NCBI GenBank assembly: GCA_964219355.1
Contig: CAXPOZ010000003.1
Location: 554,091 to 618,090, forward strand
Direction: 5' to 3'
Length of the DNA stretch: 64,000 bases
Source: Parvularcula sp964219355
Lineage (GTDB): Bacteria; Pseudomonadota; Alphaproteobacteria; Caulobacterales; Parvularculaceae
Within the stretch, counting starts at the first letter, position 1, and each line of letters starts with the position of its first letter. The notes under the pieces are model-generated. The model was not told where the DNA came from. It worked only from the letters and a program-made list of their open reading frames with translations, and ran no database searches. Made by a program: the position numbers and the translations under genes. This document shows positions 42,703 through 51,912 of the stretch, piece by piece.

Positions 42703-43119
42703 ATGAATGCGATCAAGATTCTTGCGCCAGCTTTTGGCGCAGCTTTTCTGATCGGCGCGGCGCATGCCGAACCGGTCGGGACCATGACTTCTGTCGAGGG
42801 TGAAGTGTTTGCACTCCGCGGCAATGAGACCATCACGCTCAGCGCTGGTGACGAGCTTCTCGCAAACGACCGCGTGGTCGCCCGCGAAGCTGCCAATGCC
42901 ACGATCGACGCCTATGGTTGTGCGTCGACACTGAATTCTGGCGCGATGATCAGCGTCAATGACTCGATGTGCGGTGCGGAGCCGATTAGCTTCGGTTACG
43001 CGCAAGCAGAAGGCTTTGCCTTCTCCAACTTCTTCATCACCGCAGCTCTTATCGCGACGCCAGCCATTATCGGCATCGCGATTTCCGAGAGCGACGACGA
43101 CGATCCAGTTAGCCCGTAA
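42703..43119 (+). CDS. FecR-like exported protein
   Basis: The 138-aa protein has a signal peptide (MNAIKILAPAFGAAFLIGAAHA). A FecR-like β-module follows (VGTMTSVEGEVFALRGNETITLSAGDELLANDRVVAREAANATI). Two Cys (YGCAST and SMCGAE) flank the end of the module. A C-terminal hydrophobic helix (NFFITAALIATPAIIGIAI) ends in an acidic tail. It therefore looks like a periplasmic β-domain held in the membrane from its C-terminus. It is far shorter than true FecR sensors and has no sigma-factor partner. The upstream ATG at 42670 is less likely. It is followed by a strong terminator. Its role in the polysaccharide locus is unknown. Confidence 0.75.
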   Translation: MNAIKILAPAFGAAFLIGAAHAEPVGTMTSVEGEVFALRGNETITLSAGDELLANDRVVAREAANATIDAYGCASTLNSGAMISVNDSMCGAEPISFGYAQAEGFAFSNFFITAALIATPAIIGIAISESDDDDPVSP

Positions 43120-43145
43120 GTATTACGGCTTCTCCTAGAGTACCA

Positions 43146-43177
43146 AAAGCCACTCCTCTCGTAGGGGTGGCTTTTTT
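43146..43177 (+). terminator. Rho-independent terminator after the FecR-like gene
   Basis: AAAGCCACTCC and GGGGTGGCTTT pair around a short loop (TCTCGTA), directly followed by Ts. It separates the sugar-transferase/phosphatase/FecR-like genes from the next run. Confidence 0.88.
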
Positions 43178-43265
43178 ATGTGACCGTTTCCGCCTTATTT
43201 TCTAAGGGGATGCGGACTCGCTGTCGCAGACTCACTCTAGGCTTGTGGCGAGTAAAGGAGACCCC

Positions 43266-44249
43266 GTGACCAAGAGCGCTTTCATCACCGGTATTACCGG
43301 GCAGGACGGCTCCTATCTGACAGAGCTGCTCCTTGAGAAAGGCTACACCGTTCACGGTACAGTCCGCCGGTCGAGCTCGATTGCTCGCCCCCGCCTCGAA
43401 CACCTCGTCTCCAATGATGAGATCTATAACAAGCGCCTGTTCCTTCATTATGCCGACCTTCTCGACATGACGGCGATGAAGCGATTGCTGGAAAAGCTGA
43501 GCCCGGACGAATTCTACCATTTTGCTGGACAGTCTCATGTTGGTCTCAGCTTCGAGATCCCTGTAGCGACAGCCGACCTTTCAGCTATCGGTGCCCTCAA
43601 ATTGCTGGAACTGTTCCGCGAGCTCGAGAAGCCGCCACGCCTGATGCATATCGCCAGCAGCGAGCTTTTCGGTGCACCTGACATCACGCCGCAAAATGAA
43701 CAAACGGCCGTGCGGCCGACATCTCCCTATGGTGCCGCGAAAGCTTTTGCATTCGACTGTGTACGTATTTACCGGAACACTTACGGGCTCTTTGCGACCA
43801 ATGCGATCGCCTATAATCATGAAAGCCCTCGCCGCGGCGAAGCCTTTGTCACGCGCAAAATCGTCAAGGGCGTCGCTGATATCGTCCGGGGACGTCAATC
43901 CGTCCTCAAACTGGGAAATCTCGATGTCGAACGAGATTGGGGCTATGCGCCTGAATATGTTGAGGCAATGTGGCGGATCCTCCAGCAGGAGACGCCGGAT
44001 GATTTCGTGATCGCCAGCGGAAAGCTCACAACGCTTCGGGATTTCCTTCGCTATGCTTTCGAGGCCGCGGACCTTGACTGGGAGAAGCATGTCGAGATCG
44101 ACCCGCGCTTCTTCCGCCCCAGCGAACCCAAGGCTTTATGCGGCGATCCGGCAAAGGCTGAACGAGTGCTGGGCTGGCGTGCGCAGACAGGGCCAGAGGC
44201 GTTGGCAGAGCTGATGGTCAAAGCCGAGCTGGATGGGAATACGCCGTGA
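43266..44249 (+). CDS. GDP-mannose 4,6-dehydratase homologue (second Gmd-like gene)
   Basis: The 327-aa SDR resembles Gmd: FITGITGQDGSYLTELLLEKGYTVHGTVRRSSSIARPRLEHL, ASSELFGAPDITPQNEQTAVRPTSPYGAAKAFAF with Ser–Glu and Tyr-xxx-Lys, and NHESPRRGEAFVTRKI. It is about 30 residues shorter than the 22574 Gmd and differs around the substrate loops (RPRLEH for FNTERID), so it may act on GDP-mannose differently (for example towards GDP-rhamnose or perosamine) or on another nucleotide sugar. The start is a GTG at 43266 with AAAGGAGACCCC before it; the open frame to 43245 is not needed. Its stop overlaps the next start (GTGA). Confidence 0.85.
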   Translation: MTKSAFITGITGQDGSYLTELLLEKGYTVHGTVRRSSSIARPRLEHLVSNDEIYNKRLFLHYADLLDMTAMKRLLEKLSPDEFYHFAGQSHVGLSFEIPVATADLSAIGALKLLELFRELEKPPRLMHIASSELFGAPDITPQNEQTAVRPTSPYGAAKAFAFDCVRIYRNTYGLFATNAIAYNHESPRRGEAFVTRKIVKGVADIVRGRQSVLKLGNLDVERDWGYAPEYVEAMWRILQQETPDDFVIASGKLTTLRDFLRYAFEAADLDWEKHVEIDPRFFRPSEPKALCGDPAKAERVLGWRAQTGPEALAELMVKAELDGNTP

Positions 44250-45016
44250 CCGGAACAATGACTGCAAAATTACCTGCCAGTCTCATGCCTTATCAGACGG
44301 ACAATCTCATCCGCATGGGTCGGGACCATGATGGCGGGTATGTCCTTGATGAACGCAGCATTATGAACGCCGAGGCGCTGATCAGTTTCGGCATCAATGA
44401 TGACTGGAGCTTCGAGGAAGATTTCCGTGCCCGGTACGAAGCGCCTGTCTATGCCTATGATGGCAAGGTTTCGACGGGCTATTTTGGCGCCATGCTGGTC
44501 AAATGTTTCTCAAGCCCTTCTAAGCTCCGCAACATTCCGCACTGGCTGCGCACCATCAGGGAGTATCGCCAGTTCTTCCGTGGTGACGTGCGACACATCC
44601 AGAAATATGTCGGCGAGACGGATACGGATCATTTCGTCTCCCTGCCTTGTATTCTCGCGTCTCACCTTCCGCAATCTGACAGCAAATTCTTCCTGAAGAT
44701 CGATATCGAGGGCTGGGAGTACCGGATCCTTGAGGATATTCTGAGCATCGCACACCGGCTCACCGGTCTTGCGATGGAGTTCCACGATGTCGACCTTCAT
44801 CTCGATAAGATCACATCATTTGTCGAGCGGCTTCCGCTATCCGTGTGTCATATCCATGCGAACAATTACAGCCCGATCAGCCGGACGGGGTGCCCCTACG
44901 TCATAGAGATGTCTTTTACCTCACAGCCCATCAGCGATGTTCCGGCTAGCCTGCCGTCTGTCCTTGATATGGTGAATAATCGTCATGCTGACGAAATTGC
45001 CTTCGAATTTGCATGA
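44246..45016 (+). CDS. FkbM-like methyltransferase-domain protein
   Basis: The 256-aa protein has FLKIDIEGWEYRILEDIL, the core element of FkbM-type SAM-dependent methyltransferases, and a start region with DNLIRMGRDHDGGYVLDERSI and LISFGINDDWSFEEDF. The usual glycine-rich SAM loop is not clear, so catalytic competence is uncertain. In context it may O-methylate a sugar of the polymer. The GTG start overlaps the upstream stop and its own TGA overlaps the flippase ATG, so three genes are tightly coupled. Confidence 0.7.
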   Translation: MTGTMTAKLPASLMPYQTDNLIRMGRDHDGGYVLDERSIMNAEALISFGINDDWSFEEDFRARYEAPVYAYDGKVSTGYFGAMLVKCFSSPSKLRNIPHWLRTIREYRQFFRGDVRHIQKYVGETDTDHFVSLPCILASHLPQSDSKFFLKIDIEGWEYRILEDILSIAHRLTGLAMEFHDVDLHLDKITSFVERLPLSVCHIHANNYSPISRTGCPYVIEMSFTSQPISDVPASLPSVLDMVNNRHADEIAFEFA

Positions 45017-46566
45017 GCGACAATAAAGGCAGTTACCGGCACGAAAAGAATGAGCGGGCCATCTCGACCCACCATCTGGAAGGTCGGCATGGGACACTCG
45101 CCGCCCGTGGCGGGGCAATTGCGACCGCAAGCCACCTGACGTTCACCCTGATCCAGATTGCCCAGCTCGCGCTATTCTCGCGCCTGCTGACCCCGGCTGA
45201 TTTCGGCATTGTCGCCATGGCGATGACGCTGACCGGCTTCATCCGCCTGTTCGCCGATATGGGCTTACCCAATGCGACGGTGCAGCGGGACGATCTCGAC
45301 CAGAATATGGTCAGTGGGCTGTTCTACATCAATGCCGGTGTGGGCCTTGGATTGATGCTGTTCTGCTGCGCGCTGGCGCCACTCGCTGCCATGATCTTCG
45401 ATGAGCCGCGCGTGCTGGCCGTCATCATCGCGCTTTCCGTTATCTTGCCGCTGAATGCCCTCCGCAATCAGCATCAGGCACTGTTACGCCGACAACTGAG
45501 ATTCCTCCCCCTGACGGTGATTCAGGTTTCGACTGCCCTTCTCGGGCTTGGCATTGGCGCAGGCGTCGCCCTCCTCACAGATTGGGGATATTGGGCCATT
45601 GTCTGGAGCCTTGTCGGCGCAGCGGTCTGGGAGCTCGTCCTCTTCTGGCTCCTCTGTCACTGGCGGCCAGGAAAGGTCCATTCATGGACGCCGATCCGCC
45701 CCGCCATCAGTTTCGGCCTGCACGTCGTCTTCTCGAACCTGTTCGGCTGGATCTGGAAACAGTCGGATAACGGACTTATCGGCTGGCGATGGGGCGCAGT
45801 AGAGCTGGGTCTCTATGCCCGTGCCTACTCCCTCCTCCTCTTGCCCCTGATGATCATTGGCGGGCCGCTCGCCTCCGCTTTCATCCCGGCGCTCAGCCGG
45901 TTGCAGGGGAAAGCTGCCGAATGGGATCACCTCTTCCACCGTATCGCCAGAGCGACATTCATCTTCGCCGGGCTGATGGGCGTCATTCTTTATGCGAATG
46001 CGGAATATCTGACTGTCCTCGCTCTCGGCGAAGGTTTTGTGCGCAGCGGCGACATCTTCAAGGTACTCGCCTTGTCGATTTTCCCCGCAGCGGCATGGGA
46101 GATCAGCCGCTTCGTCTTCCTGTCGCTCGGGCGCGGCGATGTCATGCTGAAATACACGATGGCAGCCGGCCCCCTTCACCTGATCGCCTTCCTGATCGGC
46201 CTGCCGCATGGCGCCATCGGGGTTGCGTGGGGGCTGACCATCGTCTCATGGGTATTGCTGGTGCCGATCCTATACGTCGCCGCCCATGCAGGCGGGAGAT
46301 CGGTGAAACCTTTCATTTCCTCCGCCCTGCCTGCGATCCTTGCATATGGCGTCACCAGTACGGTCGGGCTTTTCGTCATTGGAGCGATGACGGATCTTTT
46401 GCCGCCCTTTGCGGGGCTCATCTTGAGCGGGCTGGGACTGACCGCCACCTATTTCGGTACGCTGGGCGCCTGCGCATTCGTTCATGAGGGATTGCGCAGC
46501 GATATTCGCCTTGCTTGGCGAGTAACGCTCCGTCTTCTGCCTTTCGGCAAGTCAGACCACGCTTAA
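45013..46566 (+). CDS. Wzx-type lipid-linked oligosaccharide flippase
   Basis: The 517-aa protein has 12–14 hydrophobic helices in the MOP-exporter pattern. The N-terminus is RGGAIATASHLTFTLIQIAQLALFSRLLTPADFGIVAMAMTLTGF, and the middle NLFGWIWKQSDNGLIGWRWGAVELGLYARAYSLLLLP is typical of polysaccharide flippases. It would move the undecaprenyl-linked repeat unit to the periplasm for the polymerase at 34262–35698. The start overlaps the methyltransferase stop (ATGA). The gene ends with a 4-bp overlap with the convergent acyltransferase gene. Confidence 0.9.
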   Translation: MSDNKGSYRHEKNERAISTHHLEGRHGTLAARGGAIATASHLTFTLIQIAQLALFSRLLTPADFGIVAMAMTLTGFIRLFADMGLPNATVQRDDLDQNMVSGLFYINAGVGLGLMLFCCALAPLAAMIFDEPRVLAVIIALSVILPLNALRNQHQALLRRQLRFLPLTVIQVSTALLGLGIGAGVALLTDWGYWAIVWSLVGAAVWELVLFWLLCHWRPGKVHSWTPIRPAISFGLHVVFSNLFGWIWKQSDNGLIGWRWGAVELGLYARAYSLLLLPLMIIGGPLASAFIPALSRLQGKAAEWDHLFHRIARATFIFAGLMGVILYANAEYLTVLALGEGFVRSGDIFKVLALSIFPAAAWEISRFVFLSLGRGDVMLKYTMAAGPLHLIAFLIGLPHGAIGVAWGLTIVSWVLLVPILYVAAHAGGRSVKPFISSALPAILAYGVTSTVGLFVIGAMTDLLPPFAGLILSGLGLTATYFGTLGACAFVHEGLRSDIRLAWRVTLRLLPFGKSDHA

Positions 46567-47273
46567 TCCACAGTGCCATGTGTACGATGAAAATAGGCCG
46601 CGTCTTCGGGCATTTTGCGGATGAACTCCGCCGGCACGCCGCTGTAGAGCGCATGGGTTTCGGTCGGCGCACCGCGGAAAACCGATCCAGCGCCAAGAAC
46701 GGTCCCATCCGGCACGACCGCCCCCTTCAAGATCACCGAGCCGGTGCCGAGTAAACAGTACCGCCCGATCTCGACCGGCTTTGAAGTCTGGCGACAGTCC
46801 ACCGGATCGATGCCGTGGGTGAGGATCTGGCTGTAAAATCCCGCCACTGTCGAAAAGGCGCCGATCCGTACACGGTTCGTACAATCGACAATATGCCGCG
46901 AGGTCAGCGAGCTTTGCTCTTCCATGATGAAGTCCGGCGCGCGGTCCGGCTCGTCCAGGAAATGCCTGTCCGACGGTCCGATCATGCCGTAAATCCAGTT
47001 GAAGGTGCCGATCCGCGATTCCTCCCCGATACACACCTCCCGCACATTGCGGATAAAGGTGAAAGCGCCGATCTTCGCGCCGGGGCCAAGTGTCAGTTTC
47101 TGCACCCGGAGGAAACAGGGGCCGAGCACGGCCGTCCGATCAATTTCATACCCCAGAAGTGCCCGGTAGAGCCCACGCCGGAGACGACCCGGCAGGATCA
47201 TCCCCAAGAGAAAAGCGAGCGCCGAGCGCCATGTGCCTGGCAGGCGCGGATAGGCTGTCTCAGCTTCGCTCAT
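46563..47273 (-). CDS. Left-handed β-helix (hexapeptide) acyltransferase
   Basis: The 236-aa protein has an N-terminal ~60-residue region (WRSALAFLLGMILPGRLRRGLYRALLG), then hexapeptide-repeat coils (LTLGPGAKIGAFTFI, VCIGEESRIGTFNWI, VRIGAFSTVAG, VEIGRYCLLGTGSVILKGAVVPDGTVLGAGSVF). A catalytic-type His occurs in ILTHGIDPVD. It belongs to the WbbJ/WcaF-like sugar O-acetyltransferases. It overlaps the next minus-strand gene by four bases (ATGA) and would decorate the polymer. Confidence 0.85.
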   Translation of the reverse strand: MSEAETAYPRLPGTWRSALAFLLGMILPGRLRRGLYRALLGYEIDRTAVLGPCFLRVQKLTLGPGAKIGAFTFIRNVREVCIGEESRIGTFNWIYGMIGPSDRHFLDEPDRAPDFIMEEQSSLTSRHIVDCTNRVRIGAFSTVAGFYSQILTHGIDPVDCRQTSKPVEIGRYCLLGTGSVILKGAVVPDGTVLGAGSVFRGAPTETHALYSGVPAEFIRKMPEDAAYFHRTHGTVD

Positions 47274-47893
47274 GACGCGCTCTTCTCTCTTGTTGCAGCA
47301 AGGGCGGCATCGGCCTCGGGGCTCGGGATTAGCACTTTGCGGACCCGAGCAGGCGCACCTGCTATCAGGACACCCGGAGGAAATGTGCCGTGCACGACGC
47401 TGTTTGCGCCCACCACACAGTCATTGCCGATCTGCGTGCCCGCACCGATATAGGCGCCGCGCCCGATCCAGACATTCTCTCCCACTTCGATGGGTCCTGA
47501 TTTATAGCCCTGCCCGCGCACGCCTTGGCCTTCGGCCATCTCATGAGCCTGATCCCGGAAGCTGACATATTCGGCAATCGCCGTGTTCTTCCCGATGCGG
47601 ATCGAGTCGATGGCCACAAATACACACCCCATATTGACCGTGACGTCATCCCCCCACTCGATCGTCGAGGTCAGCGAGGTCGCAAAATAGGTATCATCGC
47701 CAATCCGGCAGTTCCGCCCGATCTTCAGCCGGCAGGGCCGGTGCAGCAGGCGAATGCGTCCATAGATCGTCGTTGAAAAAGGCAGGGGACGGAAGAACAC
47801 AAAACAGGTGAAATTGTACCAGACGAGCCGGAGCGTCACCGCGATCCGGTGCAGAATGTGTGAGACGGCCCTGACGGGGACGGCAAGAGACAT
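47270..47893 (-). CDS. Hexapeptide-repeat acetyltransferase
   Basis: The 207-aa protein has hexapeptide coils (LKIGRNCRIGDDTYF, IEWGDDVTVNMGCVFVAIDSIRIGKNTAIAEYVSF). A catalytic His lies in RDQAHEMAEG. GPIEVGENVWIGRGAYIGAGTQIGNDCVVGANSVVHGTFPPGVLIAGAPARV is the standard C-terminal trimer-forming part of LacA/WcaF-type acetyltransferases. ATG at 47893 with AGGGGA upstream is preferred over a GTG at 47914. It is coupled with the acyltransferase that follows, giving two acylation activities in one run. Confidence 0.85.
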   Translation of the reverse strand: MSLAVPVRAVSHILHRIAVTLRLVWYNFTCFVFFRPLPFSTTIYGRIRLLHRPCRLKIGRNCRIGDDTYFATSLTSTIEWGDDVTVNMGCVFVAIDSIRIGKNTAIAEYVSFRDQAHEMAEGQGVRGQGYKSGPIEVGENVWIGRGAYIGAGTQIGNDCVVGANSVVHGTFPPGVLIAGAPARVRKVLIPSPEADAALAATREKSAS

Positions 47894-47975
47894 CGTGTTT
47901 TCAATCCCCTGCACCGGTTAGGGTGCAATCTGTACGGCGCGCAAGAAATCTAGCTGATTCTGGCATCCCGATCCT

Positions 47976-49232
47976 TCACCCGAGCACGGCCCGGATCAGC
48001 CGATCTTCATATAAATCCCAGGCAAATTGCCGGGCGAAGTCTTTCGCGGCGGTTCCCATCCGGTCGCGCGCCGCCCGGTCCTCAACCAGGGCTTCGATGG
48101 CATTGGCCAGCGCCTCTGGGTCGCGTTCAGGCACGATGCTCGTCTCGATGCCGTCCCGTGCTGGCGAGCCGACCGCTTTGGTAACGACGGAAGGCAGGCC
48201 TGCTGCCATCGCCTCATAGGCGACACCTGCCGAACCTTCCGCAACAGAGGGCAGGACGAAGAGATCCGCCTTCTTATATTCAGTCAGCATCTGCTCGCGC
48301 GGCACGCGGCCGACGAAATCGAGCGGCTTGCAGAGCGGCTGGTCCATGATGTGCGCGGTCGTGTTCCCGACAATGCGGAACCGATATTTCCGCCCCCGCG
48401 CGCGCAGAATCTCCGCCGCCATGGCAAGATACTGGATGCCTTTTCGTAAATCCGCAGAGCCCGCGAAAAGGATAGTCCCCGGCTCAGGCTCGTTCTCGAT
48501 CCCGAAGAAAAGATCATTGACCGCATAGGGTTCGATCCGCACGCGGTCCTTATCGATGCCCCAGTTCTCGATGATGTCGTCCGCCACGAAATCGGAGGGA
48601 CAGACAAAGCGGGTCACGACCTCTTTCATCCGTGTAAAGTGCGGATTGTCCTCATTATAGACGCTGCGATAGGTGACCGGGCCATCCCAGCCGGGAAAGA
48701 GCCGGCATTCCTCTTCCATGATCCGTTCAACCGACGGCGCTATCGTCATATCGGCGGCGACTTCAAGCCCGCGATGGCGCGCCTCCTCAAGAAAGCGTCC
48801 GCCTTCAAGCGTCTGGCCACTCATCATGGTGTAGATATGGGTCGCGTCACCATAGCCCGCGGCGATCATCGCCTCGCCCCAGTCACGGTCGAAATCCTGC
48901 CGCGCTTTTGCCGACACCCCCGGGGATGTGGCCCGCGCCATGCGCATCTCATAGGCCAGCGCGGGACGGTCAAAACTTTTTGTCTTCTCCCGGATCAATT
49001 CAGGTGGCAGGCGCCCGGCGAAATTCGAGAGCTTTTTCCTGATCCCACCGGGCAGCGGTAGTTTCGATAAGGTACCCGCAGCCTTGCCCGAACCTGACGT
49101 GCCGCAAAGATCCGTATAGAAGGCTTCAAGCAGCCCAGCCTTCTGGAAAATCAAGGGAACAGCATAGCGATGCCGGGCACCCATCTGCACGACGATGACC
49201 CGCGCATCGAGGAGTTCCGGCGGCAGGCTCAT
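47976..49232 (-). CDS. GT4-family glycosyltransferase
   Basis: The 418-aa GT-B enzyme has an N-terminal domain starting VIVVQMGARHRYAVPLIFQKAGLLEAFYTD. The donor-binding C-terminal domain has ILFAGSADLRKGIQYLAMAAEIL and DLFVLPSVAEGSAGVAYEAMAAGLPSVVTKAVGSP, where the Glu-x7-Glu-like element contacts the nucleotide sugar. It would add one sugar of the repeat unit; donor and linkage unknown. Its start overlaps the stop of the upstream GT4 gene (ATGA). Confidence 0.88.
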   Translation of the reverse strand: MSLPPELLDARVIVVQMGARHRYAVPLIFQKAGLLEAFYTDLCGTSGSGKAAGTLSKLPLPGGIRKKLSNFAGRLPPELIREKTKSFDRPALAYEMRMARATSPGVSAKARQDFDRDWGEAMIAAGYGDATHIYTMMSGQTLEGGRFLEEARHRGLEVAADMTIAPSVERIMEEECRLFPGWDGPVTYRSVYNEDNPHFTRMKEVVTRFVCPSDFVADDIIENWGIDKDRVRIEPYAVNDLFFGIENEPEPGTILFAGSADLRKGIQYLAMAAEILRARGRKYRFRIVGNTTAHIMDQPLCKPLDFVGRVPREQMLTEYKKADLFVLPSVAEGSAGVAYEAMAAGLPSVVTKAVGSPARDGIETSIVPERDPEALANAIEALVEDRAARDRMGTAAKDFARQFAWDLYEDRLIRAVLG

Positions 49233-50341
49233 GCTGCGTCCTCATGAGGCTGGCCTGCGGTCGGTGCCCAGTCATCAACTTTACCGGTCGTCAGATACGT
49301 CTCCCAGCGATCAACCAGCGTTCGATAGCTGAAATGCGTCGTATAATGCTGTTGCAGGCGAACGGGATCCGCCTCGCCCTGAATGATCCGTGTGGCAAGT
49401 TTCTTATAAAGCGGCAGGAACTGGTCGAGATCGCCATCCGTAATCTCACAATCCTGATTGGCGTAATCGGGGATCCCGCCCACCCCGTTGGCCGTAAACG
49501 GCACCCCGCAAGCCATGCTTTCAAGCAAGACCAGCGGCGCGCCCTCCTTGCCCCATGTCGGCAGGAGGGTCATGTCATAGCTGCGCAAGAGGTCGACATA
49601 GGCCTGCCCGCTCGGATAGCGGCCCTTCAGCGCGATCTGCGCGGACAGCCCTTTATCTTCGATCATCGCAGCCAATCGGTCATGTTCTTCACCGGTGCCG
49701 TAGATATCGAGGCACTCCGCATAGACGGCCAGCCGATCCCAATTCTCGATCAGATGATCGACACCCTTGTGCCGTGCCAATCGTCCAAAATAGGCAAGCT
49801 TCAACCGACGCCCTGGGTCAGGAGAGATTTTCTCCGCTTGCGGAATGTCTGCAACCACTTCCAGCGGTTCGGGGAGCGCCGGGATGACTTCGCCCGACTT
49901 TTTCCAGCCAAATGTCTTTCGGAAGGTCTCGCGGACCGGGCGCCCTTGCCCGACAATATCGTCAAACCCGAAATGCACGAGCGAACGCGGATCCAGCCGC
50001 CCTTCGCGCTCACCGCTCATCACTTCGAAAAAGATACGGCGCTTCACCCGGCGAAGCGCGAGTGTCAGCCCCATCGCTTTCCAGCCCGTGCCGGTAATGA
50101 CGACCGCTTCGATCTCCTCGCCTTTCATCTTGTTGATGAGCGAGAGAACATGTCCGGCATCGCCATATTCAATGATGTTGTAATGGGGATTTTCCGGCAG
50201 ACCGCCCAATCGATCATGGACGGGCCGAGGGGTCAGCACATCAATGGTATGCCCTTTGGCTGTCAGGCCCTCTGCCAGCCAGTGGGTATGATTCTGGATA
50301 CCGCCATTGCCGTAGAGCAATCCGATCAGAACAAAGCGCAT
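49229..50341 (-). CDS. GT4-family glycosyltransferase
   Basis: From the ATG at 50341 the enzyme is 370 aa and begins with a GT-B β-strand (MRFVLIGLLYGNGGIQNHTHWLAEGLTAKGHTIDVLTP). The C-terminal domain has KLAYFGRLARHKGVDHLIENWDRL and TLLPTWGKEGAPLVLLESMACGVPFTANGVGGIPDY, the typical EGxPxxxLExMAxGxP signature. The 26 extra codons upstream are not family-like. It leads a minus-strand group of four genes (two GT4, two acyltransferases). Confidence 0.88.
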   Translation of the reverse strand: MRFVLIGLLYGNGGIQNHTHWLAEGLTAKGHTIDVLTPRPVHDRLGGLPENPHYNIIEYGDAGHVLSLINKMKGEEIEAVVITGTGWKAMGLTLALRRVKRRIFFEVMSGEREGRLDPRSLVHFGFDDIVGQGRPVRETFRKTFGWKKSGEVIPALPEPLEVVADIPQAEKISPDPGRRLKLAYFGRLARHKGVDHLIENWDRLAVYAECLDIYGTGEEHDRLAAMIEDKGLSAQIALKGRYPSGQAYVDLLRSYDMTLLPTWGKEGAPLVLLESMACGVPFTANGVGGIPDYANQDCEITDGDLDQFLPLYKKLATRIIQGEADPVRLQQHYTTHFSYRTLVDRWETYLTTGKVDDWAPTAGQPHEDAA

Positions 50342-50474
50342 TTTATATCCCCGAAACCGCCTTTCCCCTATCGATGGCCGGAACAACTGTCCAGATTGCT
50401 GGTTTTGTAAAGCAACCACATCTAAGAGTTCTGGCAGACATAGTCTGTGTATTGATTAATAAGGGAGAGTCGAG

Positions 50475-51656
50475 ATGAATTCCGCAGCATTGTCTCTGGG
50501 AATCGTCACGGGGTCGATCTCCCGCAAAGCAGGTGGCCTTTTCACGTCAGTCCGGGAATCCGCGCAATCCTTGGCCGGCAATGGTGTCGGGGTCAGCATT
50601 TATGGCCTCGAAGACGAATTTAGCGCTGAAGATGCTCAAGCATGGGCGCCCCTGATACCGCAGCATTTCGCCTCCAGAGGCCCGGCAGCACTCGGGCTCT
50701 CACCAGCCCTGATGCGCACAATCACGAATGCACCGCATGATGTGATGCACCAGCATGGGATCTGGCAGATGCCGTCCCGCTCGGTCACGCAATGGCACCG
50801 CCGTACGGGCAAGCCTTACATGATCTCCCCACGAGGCATGCTGGATCCGTGGGCACTCAATAATTCCAGCTGGAAGAAGAGACTTGTCGGTGCGCTCTTC
50901 GAGAAAGAAAATCTGCGTCGGGCAAGCTGTCTACACGCGCTGAACGCCTCTGAAGCCCAGTCGATGCGTGATTTCGGGCTCGAAAATCCGATCGCCATCA
51001 TCCCCAATGGAACACACATGCCGGATACGGGGCAGAAACTTCCCCGCCCGGACTGGTTGCCGAATGACGGGCGTAAGACACTCCTCTTCCTTGGCCGGAT
51101 GCACCAGAAAAAGGGCATCACTGAGCTGATAGAAGCCTGGTCCCTGCTCAAGAAACTCGCGCCGGATGTTCAACAGCAATGGCGGCTTGCCATTGCCGGC
51201 TGGGATGATGGCGGCCATCTCGCCACCATTCTCGACACGATTTCCGCTGGCGGTTTTGGCCTTGATGACATTGTCATGCCGGGCCCACTGCACGGCAGAG
51301 AAAAGGACGCCGCTTTTGTCCATTCGGATGCGTTCATCCTGCCTTCTTATTCAGAAGGGCTCCCAATCGCCGTTCTAGAAGCCTGGTCATGGCAACTGCC
51401 CGTTCTGATGACCGCCGCCTGCAATCTGCCCGAAGGTTTTGAAGCGGGCGCCGCCTCTGAGCTCTCAACAGAGCCTGAGGACATGGCGGAAATCCTTCGT
51501 GATGATCTGGGGGCAGACCTTGCCCGGATGGGACTCGCCGGGCGCAAGCTCGTTGAGGACCGTTTTGCCTGGCCCTCGATCGCTGCGCAGCATGAGGCTG
51601 TTTACCGCTGGATGCTTGATGGCGGCACGCCGCCAGATGTTGTCAGGCTCGACTAG
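50475..51656 (+). CDS. GT4-family glycosyltransferase
   Basis: The 393-aa protein has N-terminal GIVTGSISRKAGGLFTSVRESAQSLA, VMHQHGIWQMPSR, and PYMISPRGMLDPWAL. The last is seen in WcaI/WbaZ-like GT4 enzymes. The donor domain has TLLFLGRMHQKKGITELIEAWSLL and FILPSYSEGLPIAVLEAWSWQLPVLMT. It would extend the lipid-linked repeat unit in the cytoplasm. It is divergent from the preceding GT4 gene, so the 133-bp gap should hold promoters for both. GGGAGAG precedes the ATG. Confidence 0.9.
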   Translation: MNSAALSLGIVTGSISRKAGGLFTSVRESAQSLAGNGVGVSIYGLEDEFSAEDAQAWAPLIPQHFASRGPAALGLSPALMRTITNAPHDVMHQHGIWQMPSRSVTQWHRRTGKPYMISPRGMLDPWALNNSSWKKRLVGALFEKENLRRASCLHALNASEAQSMRDFGLENPIAIIPNGTHMPDTGQKLPRPDWLPNDGRKTLLFLGRMHQKKGITELIEAWSLLKKLAPDVQQQWRLAIAGWDDGGHLATILDTISAGGFGLDDIVMPGPLHGREKDAAFVHSDAFILPSYSEGLPIAVLEAWSWQLPVLMTAACNLPEGFEAGAASELSTEPEDMAEILRDDLGADLARMGLAGRKLVEDRFAWPSIAAQHEAVYRWMLDGGTPPDVVRLD

Positions 51657-51912
51657 AACGTGCTTCTCTGAAACCGCACACGCATCCGGCGTATAGCGGG
51701 ATGTGCGGCATCATACCTGCACAGCATGGCTCCGAATGAGCCAAATCAGTTCCTTATCCACAGCAAGGCACGAAATTCGTTGGATTTTACGCCCTGCATG
51801 GACTTCGCAAGCTGAACAGCATATCGAAGTCCCGGTGAGGATCAGGGAGTCGGGGCGGAGAGCCTGACTCGTGTCAAATCGGGACCGGCAAAGCAGCCGG
51901 ACGGGTGAGAAT

